Origin: Agaribacterium haliotis
GTDB lineage: Bacteria > Pseudomonadota > Gammaproteobacteria > Pseudomonadales > Cellvibrionaceae
Reading direction: 5' to 3'
Assembly: GCF_002312815.1 (NCBI RefSeq)
Contig: NZ_NKQJ01000004.1
Coordinates: 215,851-279,850, forward strand
DNA length: 64,000 nucleotides
Each line of letters starts with the position of its first letter. The first letter of the stretch is position 1. Positions 41,431 through 50,442 of this stretch are shown piece after piece. Both the position numbers and the translations under genes were made by a program. The notes below the pieces were generated by a model. It worked only from the letters and a program-made list of their open reading frames with translations, was not told the origin of the DNA and did no database searches.

Positions 41431-44400
41431 TTAGGCTTGTTTCTTTAAAACTTGTAACTCGAAGTTAAAGCGGCGTTTTAATCCTTCCACCAACATGTAG
41501 TTAATCGGAACCAACAACAAAGTAATAAAGGTGGCAAACATAATGCCAAAGCCGAGAGAAATGGCCATCGGAATTAAAAACTGTGCCTGAGTTTCTTTTT
41601 CAAATAACAGCGGCATTAAGCCAATAAACGTGGTCAGTGAAGTCAGCATAACTGGGCGAAAGCGCGCCGCCCCTGCGGTTAATACGGCCTCTTTTAGGGG
41701 CAGGCCTTTTTGCCGGGTTTTATTAATGTAATCAACAAGTACCAGTGAGTCGTTGACTAAAACCCCGGTAAGGGCGAGCAAGCCCATTAAACTCATTACC
41801 GTTAAATTCATGCCCATAATCCAGTGGCCAACCATCGCGCCAATCAGGCCAAAAGGAATAATCGACATCACAATCACCGGTTGCAGGTAAGAGCGAAATG
41901 GAATGGCTAATAAACAGTAGATGACAAAAAGTATGCCGATAAAACCATAGAGCATGCTGCGGTTGCTCTGTTGTTGCTCCTCTTGTTCGCCGCCAAACTT
42001 ATAATCAATGCCGGGGTAGCGGGCAACGAGCTCGTCCATATAGGCTTTTAAATCTTCGCCGAGCACGGTCATATTTACTTTTTCTTTTTCGATATCGGCG
42101 CTGATATTAAGTGTGCGCTTGCCGTCTATGCGCTGGATTTGGCTGGGGCTGATATCAGGGCTGAGTGTGGCGATTTGTGCAAGGGGGACCTGGGTACCAT
42201 CGGCAGCGCGAATTAACATGCTGTTGAGCTGTGCGACTGAGCGGCGCTCGGCAATTGGAAAGCGCACCATCACGCGCACATCGTTGCGACCGCGCTGAAT
42301 GCGCTGAGCTTCGATACCAAAAAAAGCCTGACGCACCTGCTGGACGATATCGCTGCGGCTGATGCCGAGCACATAGGCCTCGTCTTTTAGTTCTATGCGC
42401 AGCTCTTGTTTGCCTTGTTGACTGCTGTTGTTAATATCAAAAACACCGTCATAGCTGGTAAGTTGTTCGCTTACTTGCTCGGCAATTAATTCCAGAGTTT
42501 CAATATTATCGCCGCGTACTTGAACATCAATCGGGTCTGAAGTGCGACCGATTTCTGCGCGAAACGTAATTTCTTCGGCGCCCGGTATGCTGCCTATCAG
42601 TTTGCGCCAGTCTTTCGCAATTTCTGTACTGGTAATTTTTAGCGAGCGAGTCTCTGGCGAGCTCAACTGCAAATAAGCCCGGCCTATATGCGTATCACCA
42701 CCCCAGTCTCCGCTAATTGATAAAATATCTTCAATGACAGCTTGGCCGTCGCTTTCGTTGCTGTATTTATCTTCGAGCTTAAGTGCCGATTTTACAATGT
42801 GCTGCATGTGCCGGTCGGTAACCTCAAACGGTGTGCCGACGGGCATAACCAAGTTAAAACGAATAAATTCTGACGGCACCCTAGGGAAAAACGTATAGCG
42901 GCTGTGGCCGAGAATAATCGAGCTAATAATTATAAGTAGTAGGCTTAAAAACAGTGCAAAGCTTGTAAATTTATACTGTATCGCCCGGTTTAGCAGAGGT
43001 TGATAGTATTTTAATATGGCCTGCTCAAAACCCTTGGCGAACGAGCGCTGCCAGCGCTGAAGTTTGTTTAGATTTTCTTCTTTGCTGCTTACTTTAATGT
43101 GTTTTAAATGGGCAGGTAGAACCAGTTTGCTCTCGATTAGCGAAAACAACAGTACGGGAATAACAACCATCGGGATTTGCGCAAACAGTGCGCCGCGGTG
43201 GCCATCGATAAATGCCAGAGGTACAAACGCTGCGACAGTCGTTAAAATACCGAAGGTCACCGGCACGGCGACTTCTTTCGTGCCGTTAATGGCCGCGCTG
43301 AGGCCGTCTTCGGCGTGTTGTAGGTGGGTGTAGACGTTTTCTCCGGTAACGATGGCGTCGTCGACAACGATGCCGAGTACCACAATAAACGCAAACAAGC
43401 TGATCATATTTAAGCTGACACCGGTCAAGCTCATCACCAGCCATGCACCGCAAAAACTTACCGGGATGCCGAGAAATACCCAGAACGCCACTGCCGGTCG
43501 CAAAAACAGCGACAGCAGTAAAATTACCAAAATGCCACCTTGAATAGCATTTTTAGTCAGCGTGTTAATGCGTTTTTTTACAACTTCGCTGCGGTCATTC
43601 CAGTAATTAATTTCCAGCTCGGGGCTGAGCGTTAGGCTTTTTTCCTGCACGTAGTTTTTAACTTCGTTGGCAACTTCGATAATGCTCTGATTGCCCGCGG
43701 CGCTTATATCAATAGTTGCTGCGGGTTTACCATTAAAGCGGCTGCGCACGGCTTTTTCTTCAAAACCGTCGTTCACTTCAGCAATATCAGCCAGGCGCAG
43801 AACCGTGCCGTCGCTGTCGGTTAGCAGTACAATATTTTCAAAATCCTGCTGAAAATAAGCCTGCCCGGTAGAGCGAATTAAAACTTCGCCGCCTTCACTG
43901 CTAATGTTGCCGGCACTTAAATCGAGTGAGCTCTTGTTGATGGCGTCGGCGACTTGCTGCAGGTTAAGGCCAAATTCGCGCATTTTGTCCTGGTTGAGCT
44001 CGACCGCAACCTCGTAGTTGCGCACACCGTAGAGTGAGGCTTGAGTGACATTGGGCAATTGCACCAGCTCTTCGCGAATTTGTTCGCCGAGTTCGCGCAG
44101 TTCACGCTCGCCGATATCACCGCTTAAAGTGACACTAATCGACGCGCGCAAATATTGGCTCAGGCGAATGATCGGCCGCTCGGCTTCGCCGGGCAGGGTA
44201 TTGATGGCATCGACACGGTTTTTTACATCGTCGAGTAGTTCGCGCGCATCGTAGCCGGGTTCAGCCTCGATGGTCACAGTGCTGCCGCCTTCGCTGCTAG
44301 TACTGCGATATTCTTTAATGCCCTCTAAATCTTTTACCGCTTCTTCGATACGAGTTGCGAGGGCGAGTTCGGCATCTTCCGGGCTCGAGCCGCGCAGTGA

Positions 44401-44544
44401 GACACTGACAGCGATGGTGTCGCTTTCAGTGCGGGGGAAAAATTCGAGCGGGATTTTGTTTAACAGCATGTAGATGCCGCCCATGGCGATGCTGAGCATC
44501 AGCAAGTTGGCGGCGACGTCATTGCGCGCAAACCAGGCGATCAT
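41431..44544 (-). CDS. RND efflux permease (AcrB/HAE1-type)
   Basis: 1,037 residues with the RND layout: TM1 at the N-terminus (MIAWFARNDVAANLLMLSIA), large porter loop 1, TM2-6 from about residue 335 (QGGILVILLLSLFLRPAVAF), TM7 near 530, loop 2 and TM8-12 from about residue 870. The proton-relay pair of TM4 is in VLGIVVDDAIVTGENVYTH. IEEAVKDLEGIKEYRSTSSEG near the start is typical of the HAE-1/CzcA subgroup of proton-driven exporters. It works with the MFP and TolC-like genes upstream. Its ATG overlaps the MFP stop by 4 bp (ATGA). Substrate unknown; drugs, toxic lipids or metals all possible, the metal CzcA motif was not seen. Confidence 0.92.
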   Translation of the reverse strand: MIAWFARNDVAANLLMLSIAMGGIYMLLNKIPLEFFPRTESDTIAVSVSLRGSSPEDAELALATRIEEAVKDLEGIKEYRSTSSEGGSTVTIEAEPGYDARELLDDVKNRVDAINTLPGEAERPIIRLSQYLRASISVTLSGDIGERELRELGEQIREELVQLPNVTQASLYGVRNYEVAVELNQDKMREFGLNLQQVADAINKSSLDLSAGNISSEGGEVLIRSTGQAYFQQDFENIVLLTDSDGTVLRLADIAEVNDGFEEKAVRSRFNGKPAATIDISAAGNQSIIEVANEVKNYVQEKSLTLSPELEINYWNDRSEVVKKRINTLTKNAIQGGILVILLLSLFLRPAVAFWVFLGIPVSFCGAWLVMSLTGVSLNMISLFAFIVVLGIVVDDAIVTGENVYTHLQHAEDGLSAAINGTKEVAVPVTFGILTTVAAFVPLAFIDGHRGALFAQIPMVVIPVLLFSLIESKLVLPAHLKHIKVSSKEENLNKLQRWQRSFAKGFEQAILKYYQPLLNRAIQYKFTSFALFLSLLLIIISSIILGHSRYTFFPRVPSEFIRFNLVMPVGTPFEVTDRHMQHIVKSALKLEDKYSNESDGQAVIEDILSISGDWGGDTHIGRAYLQLSSPETRSLKITSTEIAKDWRKLIGSIPGAEEITFRAEIGRTSDPIDVQVRGDNIETLELIAEQVSEQLTSYDGVFDINNSSQQGKQELRIELKDEAYVLGISRSDIVQQVRQAFFGIEAQRIQRGRNDVRVMVRFPIAERRSVAQLNSMLIRAADGTQVPLAQIATLSPDISPSQIQRIDGKRTLNISADIEKEKVNMTVLGEDLKAYMDELVARYPGIDYKFGGEQEEQQQSNRSMLYGFIGILFVIYCLLAIPFRSYLQPVIVMSIIPFGLIGAMVGHWIMGMNLTVMSLMGLLALTGVLVNDSLVLVDYINKTRQKGLPLKEAVLTAGAARFRPVMLTSLTTFIGLMPLLFEKETQAQFLIPMAISLGFGIMFATFITLLLVPINYMLVEGLKRRFNFELQVLKKQA

Positions 44545-45815
44545 GCTCCGGCCTCCGCTTGCTCTGGCCGGCGAGCGGAACCGCTATTTTGTTTGTCCCG
44601 GCGGCCCTCGCGTATTTGCTCTTGCACTTCAGTCTGCACAACACCATCAATGCTGATAACTTTAACCGGCGTGCCCGAAGCGATTTGCCCAAGCGGTGAG
44701 ACAACCAACTGTTCTGACGCTTCAAGGCCACTGGCAATAACGGCACTTTCATTGTTTTGCCAGCGTATGCTTATGGCTCGCCGGTACACTGCACCGTCTT
44801 TAAAAATGTAGACGTAACGGCCCTGATAAATTGCTCGGTTGGGAATTTCGATGGCTTGATCGAGGGCCTGAGCGTCAATTTCTGCGGTGACATACTGACC
44901 TATTTTTAGCGGGAAGCGACCGACGGCTTTTTCTCCGAAGGGGTCATCAATTCGCGCGACAACGTAGAGCTGGCGGCTGTTGTCGCTGATGCTCGAGGCG
45001 GTACGCACAATATAACCCTGCCACTGTTCGTGCGCGGCCAGTTCGCTGTAGAGCATAACGCGCGGGCCCTGTTCGCTTTCGCGGCGACTGTGGGCGTAGA
45101 TTTCTGGCAGCTCTAGCAGCACTAAATCGCTGTTTTTTATCGGCAGCCGTACTTCGATGGCTCCGCTTGCGTAGAGCTCGCCGAGCACGGTGTTGACACT
45201 GACAACCTGGCCCAAATCAACTTGAGTATCGAGCACTCGCCCGGCAAACGGTGCACGTATTTGTGTGCGCTTCAGGTTGAGCTCTGCTTTTTTTAGATTG
45301 GCACTGGCCGATTTTAAGTTGGCTTGGGCTGAGGCTAACTGCGGTTCGCGCAGTACCAACGGCGACGGCTCGCTGTTGTCGCCGAGTCGCTGCCAGTCTT
45401 CTTTGGCTTGGCGGGCGCGGGCCTGCTCTTCCTGAACCAGGCGCTTGGCTTCGGCGAGGTTTGCTTGGGCAATTTCAACTTCAATTTCGTGATCAACTGC
45501 TTCGATGCTGAGCAGCAGTTCACCTTCGTTAAAAAAGCCGCCATCTCGAAAACGCTCTGAAACAAAATCGATACGGCCACCGACCTGGGCGACCAACTTG
45601 CTTTCAATGCGCGGTTCGACGCGGCCATAAGAGCTTACTTTCGGGTTTAAACGCTGCTGTTTGATATTAATAATATCAACGGCGACTTGGCTGACTTTGT
45701 TTATCTGGCTGCGTTGAGCCTTGGGTTTAAATAAAGACAACGCGACAATAATAGCCGCGCAGACAAGAACAATAATAAGAACGGGGAAGCGCTTTACGGC
45801 GGGGGCAATATTCAT
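44541..45815 (-). CDS. RND efflux membrane-fusion (periplasmic adaptor) protein
   Basis: 424 residues from the ATG at 45815, two bp past the TolC gene. One N-terminal membrane anchor (FPVLIIVLVCAAIIVALSLF) is followed by the adaptor architecture: VDIINIKQQRLNPKVSSYG, the lipoyl strand pair VEPRIESKLVAQVGGRIDF, an alpha-hairpin from about 115-195 (EIEVEIAQANLAEAKRLVQE, ALAQANLKSASANLKKAELN in type) and TQIRAPFAGRVLDTQVDLGQ. The C-terminal beta-barrel and membrane-proximal domains follow, ending in an Arg/Gln-rich tail. It couples the inner-membrane permease to the outer-membrane channel. Confidence 0.9.
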   Translation of the reverse strand: MNIAPAVKRFPVLIIVLVCAAIIVALSLFKPKAQRSQINKVSQVAVDIINIKQQRLNPKVSSYGRVEPRIESKLVAQVGGRIDFVSERFRDGGFFNEGELLLSIEAVDHEIEVEIAQANLAEAKRLVQEEQARARQAKEDWQRLGDNSEPSPLVLREPQLASAQANLKSASANLKKAELNLKRTQIRAPFAGRVLDTQVDLGQVVSVNTVLGELYASGAIEVRLPIKNSDLVLLELPEIYAHSRRESEQGPRVMLYSELAAHEQWQGYIVRTASSISDNSRQLYVVARIDDPFGEKAVGRFPLKIGQYVTAEIDAQALDQAIEIPNRAIYQGRYVYIFKDGAVYRRAISIRWQNNESAVIASGLEASEQLVVSPLGQIASGTPVKVISIDGVVQTEVQEQIREGRRDKQNSGSARRPEQAEAGA

Positions 45816-45816
45816 T

Positions 45817-47226
45817 TTAAGCTTGGCTTTCCTGTTGTTCGTCGTTGGGGATAAGTTCGATGTCGCCGCCGAGTGCTTCGTGCAGGCGAACTTTATTCTC
45901 AAAAATCTGGCGTTTAATTGAGATTAAACTTAGCTCGGCATCGAGTGCGCGCTCTTGTGCATCGAGCACGGTGGTGTAACTGACAATGCCTTTTAGGTAC
46001 TGCTCAAAACTGAGTTTTTCTGCCTGGATGGCGTTGTCGCGACTCTGGCGCACAAATAAAAACTGCTGCTGCAAACCACTTTGTTTTTGCAGGGCGCTCT
46101 CTATTTGTTGGAATGCGGCATAGACCGTTTCGTTGTAACTGCTCTCGCTCTGTTCGAGGCGAAGGCGGGCGGCATCGGCGTTGGCTTTTAAGCGCCCGCT
46201 ATTTAAAAGCGGTTGTACAAGGGAGGCGCCGACACTCCAGCTGAGGCTGCCGCTGTTTAATAAGTCGCCGAGTTCCGCCGAGCTCTGGCCGGTGCTTGCG
46301 GTCAAACTCAAACTTGGAAAGCGGGCCTTGTGGGCGACGGCCAGCTCGCTGTTACTGGCCAAAAGAGCCAGCCATGCGGCCTGCAACTCTGGCTTGCGCA
46401 TCAGCAGTTCCGATGGCAGCGATGGCGGTAATACGCTGTCTATTTGCGGGAAGTCGTTATTGGCTTGATAAATAGCGCTTGGGTAGCGGCCGAGAATCAG
46501 ATTCAAGCGCCGGCGCGCATCGCTCAGCCCCTGCTGGCTTTGAACAAGACCACTGCGGCCATTTTCAACCTGGGTGCGGGCCAAATACACTTCCAGAGCG
46601 CTGTTTAGGCCGCTGCGGTAGCCACTTTCGATTATGCTCAGGTTCTGTTCGTAGACCTCTACGCGGCGTGTGCCCATGGCCTGAACCTGCTGCTGCTCGA
46701 TGACATCGGCCCAGCTGGCCGCGACATCGTTCACCAACTGGCGCTGCAGATAGCTGTAGTTGGCCTGTGCCTGAGCCAGGCGCATAGCTGCTGCGCGTTT
46801 GTTGTCGCTGACCTGGCCCCAAATATTGAGCTCGTAGCGCAAGTCGGCACTGAGTTGAAAGCTGTTGTTGATGTCGGCGCCTTCACTGAGCTGACTGCGC
46901 TGCCCGCTAAAGCGTGCATCGAGTTCAGGTATATAGCGCATATTTGCTTGAAACAGCTGGGTGCGGGCGATGTCGACATCGAGCTGGCGCTGTTTTAGGT
47001 TTTGATTGTTAGCCAGCGCTTCAGCGACCAGCTGGTCGAGCTGCGGTGCTTGGATCAGCTGTTGCCAGCTCAGGCTTTCACTGAAGTTTTGCCCTTGCTG
47101 TTGCCAGCTTTTTGGCAGTTCCACGAGGTCGGGAGCTTGGTTTTGGTAATTGCTGGCGCAAGCACTTAGGCCAACAACGACGATGCTCGCAAGCAGCATG
47201 GACTTGGAGCGAGGCTGGGAAGACAT
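45817..47226 (-). CDS. TolC-family outer-membrane efflux lipoprotein (NodT type)
   Basis: 469 residues. The start is the ATG at 47226 (a TTG one codon earlier is less likely). The lipobox is VVGLSACAS, so Cys is the acylated residue, as in OprM/NodT lipoproteins. Two TolC repeats follow with SWQQLIQAPQLDQLVAEALA and LKQRQLDVDIARTQLFQANM, then the second repeat with ELLMRKPELQAAWLALLASN and NPR-like helix motifs. It is the first gene of the tripartite operon and forms the outer-membrane exit duct. Confidence 0.9.
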   Translation of the reverse strand: MSSQPRSKSMLLASIVVVGLSACASNYQNQAPDLVELPKSWQQQGQNFSESLSWQQLIQAPQLDQLVAEALANNQNLKQRQLDVDIARTQLFQANMRYIPELDARFSGQRSQLSEGADINNSFQLSADLRYELNIWGQVSDNKRAAAMRLAQAQANYSYLQRQLVNDVAASWADVIEQQQVQAMGTRRVEVYEQNLSIIESGYRSGLNSALEVYLARTQVENGRSGLVQSQQGLSDARRRLNLILGRYPSAIYQANNDFPQIDSVLPPSLPSELLMRKPELQAAWLALLASNSELAVAHKARFPSLSLTASTGQSSAELGDLLNSGSLSWSVGASLVQPLLNSGRLKANADAARLRLEQSESSYNETVYAAFQQIESALQKQSGLQQQFLFVRQSRDNAIQAEKLSFEQYLKGIVSYTTVLDAQERALDAELSLISIKRQIFENKVRLHEALGGDIELIPNDEQQESQA

Positions 47227-47468
47227 CAAAACGCGTTCACTTTCCAGTTAGTGGTGTGGGTTTCCAGAGCTCTGCTCTGACTCGCCGAGTCGGGCTAAGT
47301 TCCAGGCTGATAAAAATTTTATAGCCTAATTGTGTAAATAGCATGCAGGCCTGACAAATAAGATGGCTCAGAGGCTTAAGTTTTTATAAGGGCTGCACAG
47401 ATCTACGTTCCGAGCTTCTTTGTGGATCGAACGAAGAATTTTATGGTGAGTAGCGGTGAAAGGCAGAG

Positions 47469-47504
47469 TTGCTCGGCCGCCGCACTCTGGCGGCAGCTGA
47501 GCAA
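47469..47504. other. Large two-step hairpin between efflux operon and galM
   Basis: TTGCTC (47469-47474), GCCGCC (47476-47481), 7-nt loop, GGCGGC (47489-47494), GAGCAA (47499-47504). It begins 8 bp beyond the galM stop codon. There is no T-run on the galM strand. It probably marks the galM transcript end or stabilises it. The rest of the 285-bp gap before the efflux operon holds no other clear element. Confidence 0.45.
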
Positions 47505-47511
47505 GCGCAGT

Positions 47512-48561
47512 TTAAATTAAACCGGGCTGAAAGCGCATACTGTGCCGATACGTATCTCCGGGCTGCAGAATGCTGTTTGGAAAGTGTTTTTTATTGGGTG
47601 AATCCGGGAAGTGCTGGGGTTCCACACAAACGGCAGTGCGGCGCAGGTGACTTTGGCCCTTGCCAACTACACTGCCGTCGAGATAGTTGGCGGTGTAAAG
47701 TTGGGCGCCCGGGGCATTGCTCGAGATGCTTAAGCTGCGGCCGGAGCTTGTTTCGCTGAGCACTGCGATTTCAACGATGTCGCTGCCGTTGCCGCGGCTG
47801 ACAAAATTGTGGTCAAAACCCGCGCCGATTTGAATTTGCTCGTGTTCGCAATCGATGTCTTGGCCCAGGCGTTTGGGCGAGCGAAAGTCAAAAGGGCTAT
47901 TGTCGACGGCGGCTATTTCTCCGGTTGGAATACAGTTTTTATCGGTCGGAGTGTAACTATCGCAATTTAGTTGCAGCAGGTGATCGTCGATTGCACCGTC
48001 GCCGAGCAGGTTAAAATAGGCGTGATTTGTCATACTGACCGGTGTCGCTTGATCGCTAACGGCTTCGATATCGCAGTGCAGGCAATTGTTGTTGTCGAGC
48101 ATGTAGCGCAGGCGAACTTCCAGTTTGCCCGGATAATTTTGGTCGCCGTCTTCGCTGACTAAGCTGAGTGTAACTGCCGCGCTGCCGTCCTCTGCGGCTT
48201 CAGCAGACCAGAGCCTAGCGTCAAAACCCTCAAGGCCGCCGTGCAGGTGATTGGGGCCATTGTTGATGTCGAGCTGGTAGTGTTTGTCGCCAATGCTGAA
48301 CTTTCCACCGGCAATGCGATTGCCAAAACGGCCTATCGTTGAGCCCATGTAGCAGTCGCTCTGCACATATTGTTCGACGCTGTCGAAACCGACAATAATG
48401 TCTTTTAGTTCACCGCTGCTATCGGGCGTGCAGAAGCTGACCAGGGTGGCACCGTAGTCGCAGATGCTGGCGCTTACGCCGTTGTTATTTGTAAGGGTGA
48501 AAAGTGTGGCGCTGCGGCCGTCGGGCAAGTTGCCGAAGGCTCGGCGAGAGACTGGGTTCAT
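47512..48561 (-). CDS. galM: Aldose 1-epimerase (galactose mutarotase), cytoplasmic
   Basis: 349 residues from the ATG at 48561; a longer frame adds a region that lies over a strong terminator-like hairpin. The family blocks are VSASICDYGATLVSF, GSTIGRFGNRIAGGKFSI, NNGPNHLHGGLEGFDARLW (first catalytic His), MTNHAYFNLLGD (second His) and CVEPQHFPDSPNK (catalytic Glu). The enzyme interconverts alpha- and beta-anomers of galactose or related aldoses in the cytoplasm. It has no signal peptide, in contrast to the lipoprotein paralogue at 55-56 kb. No other gal gene is adjacent. Confidence 0.93.
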   Translation of the reverse strand: MNPVSRRAFGNLPDGRSATLFTLTNNNGVSASICDYGATLVSFCTPDSSGELKDIIVGFDSVEQYVQSDCYMGSTIGRFGNRIAGGKFSIGDKHYQLDINNGPNHLHGGLEGFDARLWSAEAAEDGSAAVTLSLVSEDGDQNYPGKLEVRLRYMLDNNNCLHCDIEAVSDQATPVSMTNHAYFNLLGDGAIDDHLLQLNCDSYTPTDKNCIPTGEIAAVDNSPFDFRSPKRLGQDIDCEHEQIQIGAGFDHNFVSRGNGSDIVEIAVLSETSSGRSLSISSNAPGAQLYTANYLDGSVVGKGQSHLRRTAVCVEPQHFPDSPNKKHFPNSILQPGDTYRHSMRFQPGLI

Positions 48562-48582
48562 GTTGTTGCGCTGTCCAAAAAC

Positions 48583-48608
48583 AAAAAAAGGCCGCGCGCG
48601 GCGCGGCC
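48583..48608 (-). terminator. Strong GC-rich terminator or attenuator just upstream of galM
   Basis: GGCCGCGC (48590-48597), a GCG loop and GCGCGGCC (48601-48608); on the minus strand this is followed by seven T (48583-48589 complement). It is positioned 88 bp past the stop of the upstream hypothetical gene and only 21 bp before the galM ATG. It either ends the upstream transcript or attenuates galM. Confidence 0.75.
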
Positions 48609-48695
48609 GGATTACACAACATAATAACCGAGTTAATGCAAAGCGTGGAATCACCCGCGCTGTGAAACTTAGCCTGTGCTGATGCAGGTCAGTTT

Positions 48696-49067
48696 TTAAC
48701 CGTAGTTGGGAATGCCCTGGTTCACGCCTTTAAATTCTTGGCCGTTGCGATATTTAGGATACATCTGGCCGTTGACCTCGATCATTTCGTGATGCGTGCG
48801 GCTGAGGCTGTTACCCGAGGCCTGGGCGACAACAGCTTTTGCCGGCATAGCTTCGATATCGCTGCCGACGCCGGCCATTGCCACAAGTTCACTGTAGGCT
48901 CTGCTCAAATCTTTTTCGTGCAGGGTGTCAGCGTAGTGTTGCAGTTTTTGTAGGAAGTCACTTTGACTGAGCTTGAGGCGAGTACCTTGTTTTTCCTTGA
49001 TGATGTGTATGCATTCATTTGCATGACGGATGGCTTTGGGGTTTAGCATCCACGACTTATCTGCCAT
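48696..49067 (-). CDS. Hypothetical 123-residue cytoplasmic protein
   Basis: The ATG at 49067 is preceded by GAGGAAG with good spacing. The sequence (MADKSWMLNPKAIRHANECI, then KLKLSQSDFLQKLQHYADTL) is predicted all-alpha for its first 65 residues and then unstructured (VNGQMYPKYRNGQEFKGVNQ). No family was recognised. It ends 88 bp before the strong terminator, which probably ends its transcript. It is divergent from the FolK-like gene, with about 150 bp between the starts. It is a soluble protein; there is no signal or membrane segment. Confidence 0.6.
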   Translation of the reverse strand: MADKSWMLNPKAIRHANECIHIIKEKQGTRLKLSQSDFLQKLQHYADTLHEKDLSRAYSELVAMAGVGSDIEAMPAKAVVAQASGNSLSRTHHEMIEVNGQMYPKYRNGQEFKGVNQGIPNYG

Positions 49068-49213
49068 TATCTTCCTCGAACTTTGACACGTGATTGAGCA
49101 AAAAGAGATCGAAGCGCGAACTTCATTCCAAGCTTAGTTGAGCCTCGCCTCCGTGCTTCGATTCGTTCATTATGCTCAGTGCCAGATACAGACGATTCGG
49201 TTATCAAAATTAC

Positions 49214-49738
49214 ATGTATTTCTACTTGAGTCTCGGCAGCAATATAGAGCCTGAAAAAAGCGCCGCCGAGATGTTGCTTAAGCTCTGCCAGCGATTTGAA
49301 CACTTGGCCCTAGTGCCTTTTTGTTATACAAAACCTGAAGCGATAGAAAGCGAGCAGGACTTTGCCAATGCTCTGGTTGTTATTTGTGCTCAGATGAGCA
49401 GTGCGCAAGTTAAAGCAGCGCTGGTCGAGATAGAAACGCAGATGGGCCGCGACAGGGCTCATCCCAGGCGCAGTTTTTTAAGCCGCTCGGCGGATATTGA
49501 TATTTTGGCTGAAAGTGCACAGCTGGATTTAAACCTGTTTAAACAAGCCGAGGAAATTTATGTGCAGAGTTGCTTAAGTTTAAGCGGGCCGTTTGTCGAT
49601 TTAAGTTTTTACGGTTTAACCCCGCACCAGCGAGCGGCCTCCGTCCACCTTGATGCAGCTGCCGGTCAGGTAGTGATTGTTGAGGATGAACTGCAGGGTT
49701 TCGAAGATTGGGCCGAAGCCACCTTCGCGTGCAACTAA
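49214..49738 (+). CDS. FolK-like (HPPK) protein, divergent, with extended C-terminus
   Basis: 174 residues from the ATG at 49214. YLSLGSNIEPEKSAAEMLLK is the HPPK nucleotide-binding start, and MGRDRAHPRRSFLSRSADIDIL matches the catalytic loop with its two aspartates (D-x-D). The normal next element, the PHPR motif with the catalytic His, is not present: the corresponding residues are YVQSCLSLSGPFVDL. The last 41 residues (from HQRAASVHLDAAAGQ on) lie in the 123-bp overlap with the convergent FolM-like gene and have no HPPK match, so they may be a read-through extension. HPPK makes the pyrophosphorylated pterin of folate synthesis; this copy may be inactive or have changed function. Confidence 0.7.
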   Translation: MYFYLSLGSNIEPEKSAAEMLLKLCQRFEHLALVPFCYTKPEAIESEQDFANALVVICAQMSSAQVKAALVEIETQMGRDRAHPRRSFLSRSADIDILAESAQLDLNLFKQAEEIYVQSCLSLSGPFVDLSFYGLTPHQRAASVHLDAAAGQVVIVEDELQGFEDWAEATFACN

Positions 49739-50317
49739 GGTTTGCTGTAATACCTGATCTTTGTGGGCCTGGTCGTGCTCGTCGAGAAATTTAATTGGCC
49801 CCGGTTGAATGCAGTTGACCCTTACCTCAGGCGCCAGTTTTTTGGCCAGACTCAAGCTTAAGTTTTGCAAGCCGGCCTTGGTTGAGCAGTAAAGGCTGTA
49901 ATCTTCGCGCGGGTTGTCGGCATAGATATCGCTGATACTGACAATATTGCCCCCGGCTCGCTGCAGCGCCCCTTGCAGTTTCTCGGCGAGCAGAGCCGGA
50001 AACTGCATATGTATAGTAAACAGGTTGAGGTAAAAATCTGGGTTTTGGCTGGTATCGTCGCTCTCGTAAATTGACGCATTGTTTACCAGAAGATCGAGTT
50101 CATTTACCGTGTTGAGCAGGTTTTCGGTACAGCGCTGGATCTGTTCGTAGTGATAACTAAAGTGCTCGTGTATGTGCAGGCGCTTGCTGCTTAGTTGTTG
50201 CAGTTCCGGCGACGCAGAGCGAGTGAGCGCGTGCACCTGCCAGCCCTGGTCAATAAGTTTTTCGACTAAAAAAAGGCCCAGCCGGCGGCTGGCTCCGGTT
50301 ATCACAGCAGTTTTCAT
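49616..50317 (-). CDS. folM: FolM-like SDR, probable dihydromonapterin/dihydrofolate reductase
   Basis: 233 residues. The FolM/pteridine-reductase variant of the coenzyme motif is present as TGASRRLGLFLVEKL, with Arg replacing the usual central Gly (T-G-x3-R-x-G). Then come LLVNNASIYESDD, VSISDIYADNPREDYSLYCS with the Y-x3-K centre (YCSTKAGL) and CIQPGPIKFL. This matches FolM, which reduces dihydromonapterin and dihydrofolate with NADPH. Its pairing with a FolK-like gene supports a pterin/folate role. Its 3' end overlaps the FolK-like gene by 123 bp, tail to tail. Confidence 0.82.
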   Translation of the reverse strand: MKTAVITGASRRLGLFLVEKLIDQGWQVHALTRSASPELQQLSSKRLHIHEHFSYHYEQIQRCTENLLNTVNELDLLVNNASIYESDDTSQNPDFYLNLFTIHMQFPALLAEKLQGALQRAGGNIVSISDIYADNPREDYSLYCSTKAGLQNLSLSLAKKLAPEVRVNCIQPGPIKFLDEHDQAHKDQVLQQTLVAREGGFGPIFETLQFILNNHYLTGSCIKVDGGRSLVRG

Positions 50318-50442
50318 TGCAGCACTCTAGTGGTTGGCTTGCTTAAATTTGGGTTTTTATCCGCTCGTGTTTTGCTCTTTGCTTTGAGCCCAAATATTGA
50401 TTTCATTGTGTGCCAAAAAAGGCACTGGCGATATTAGTTCAT

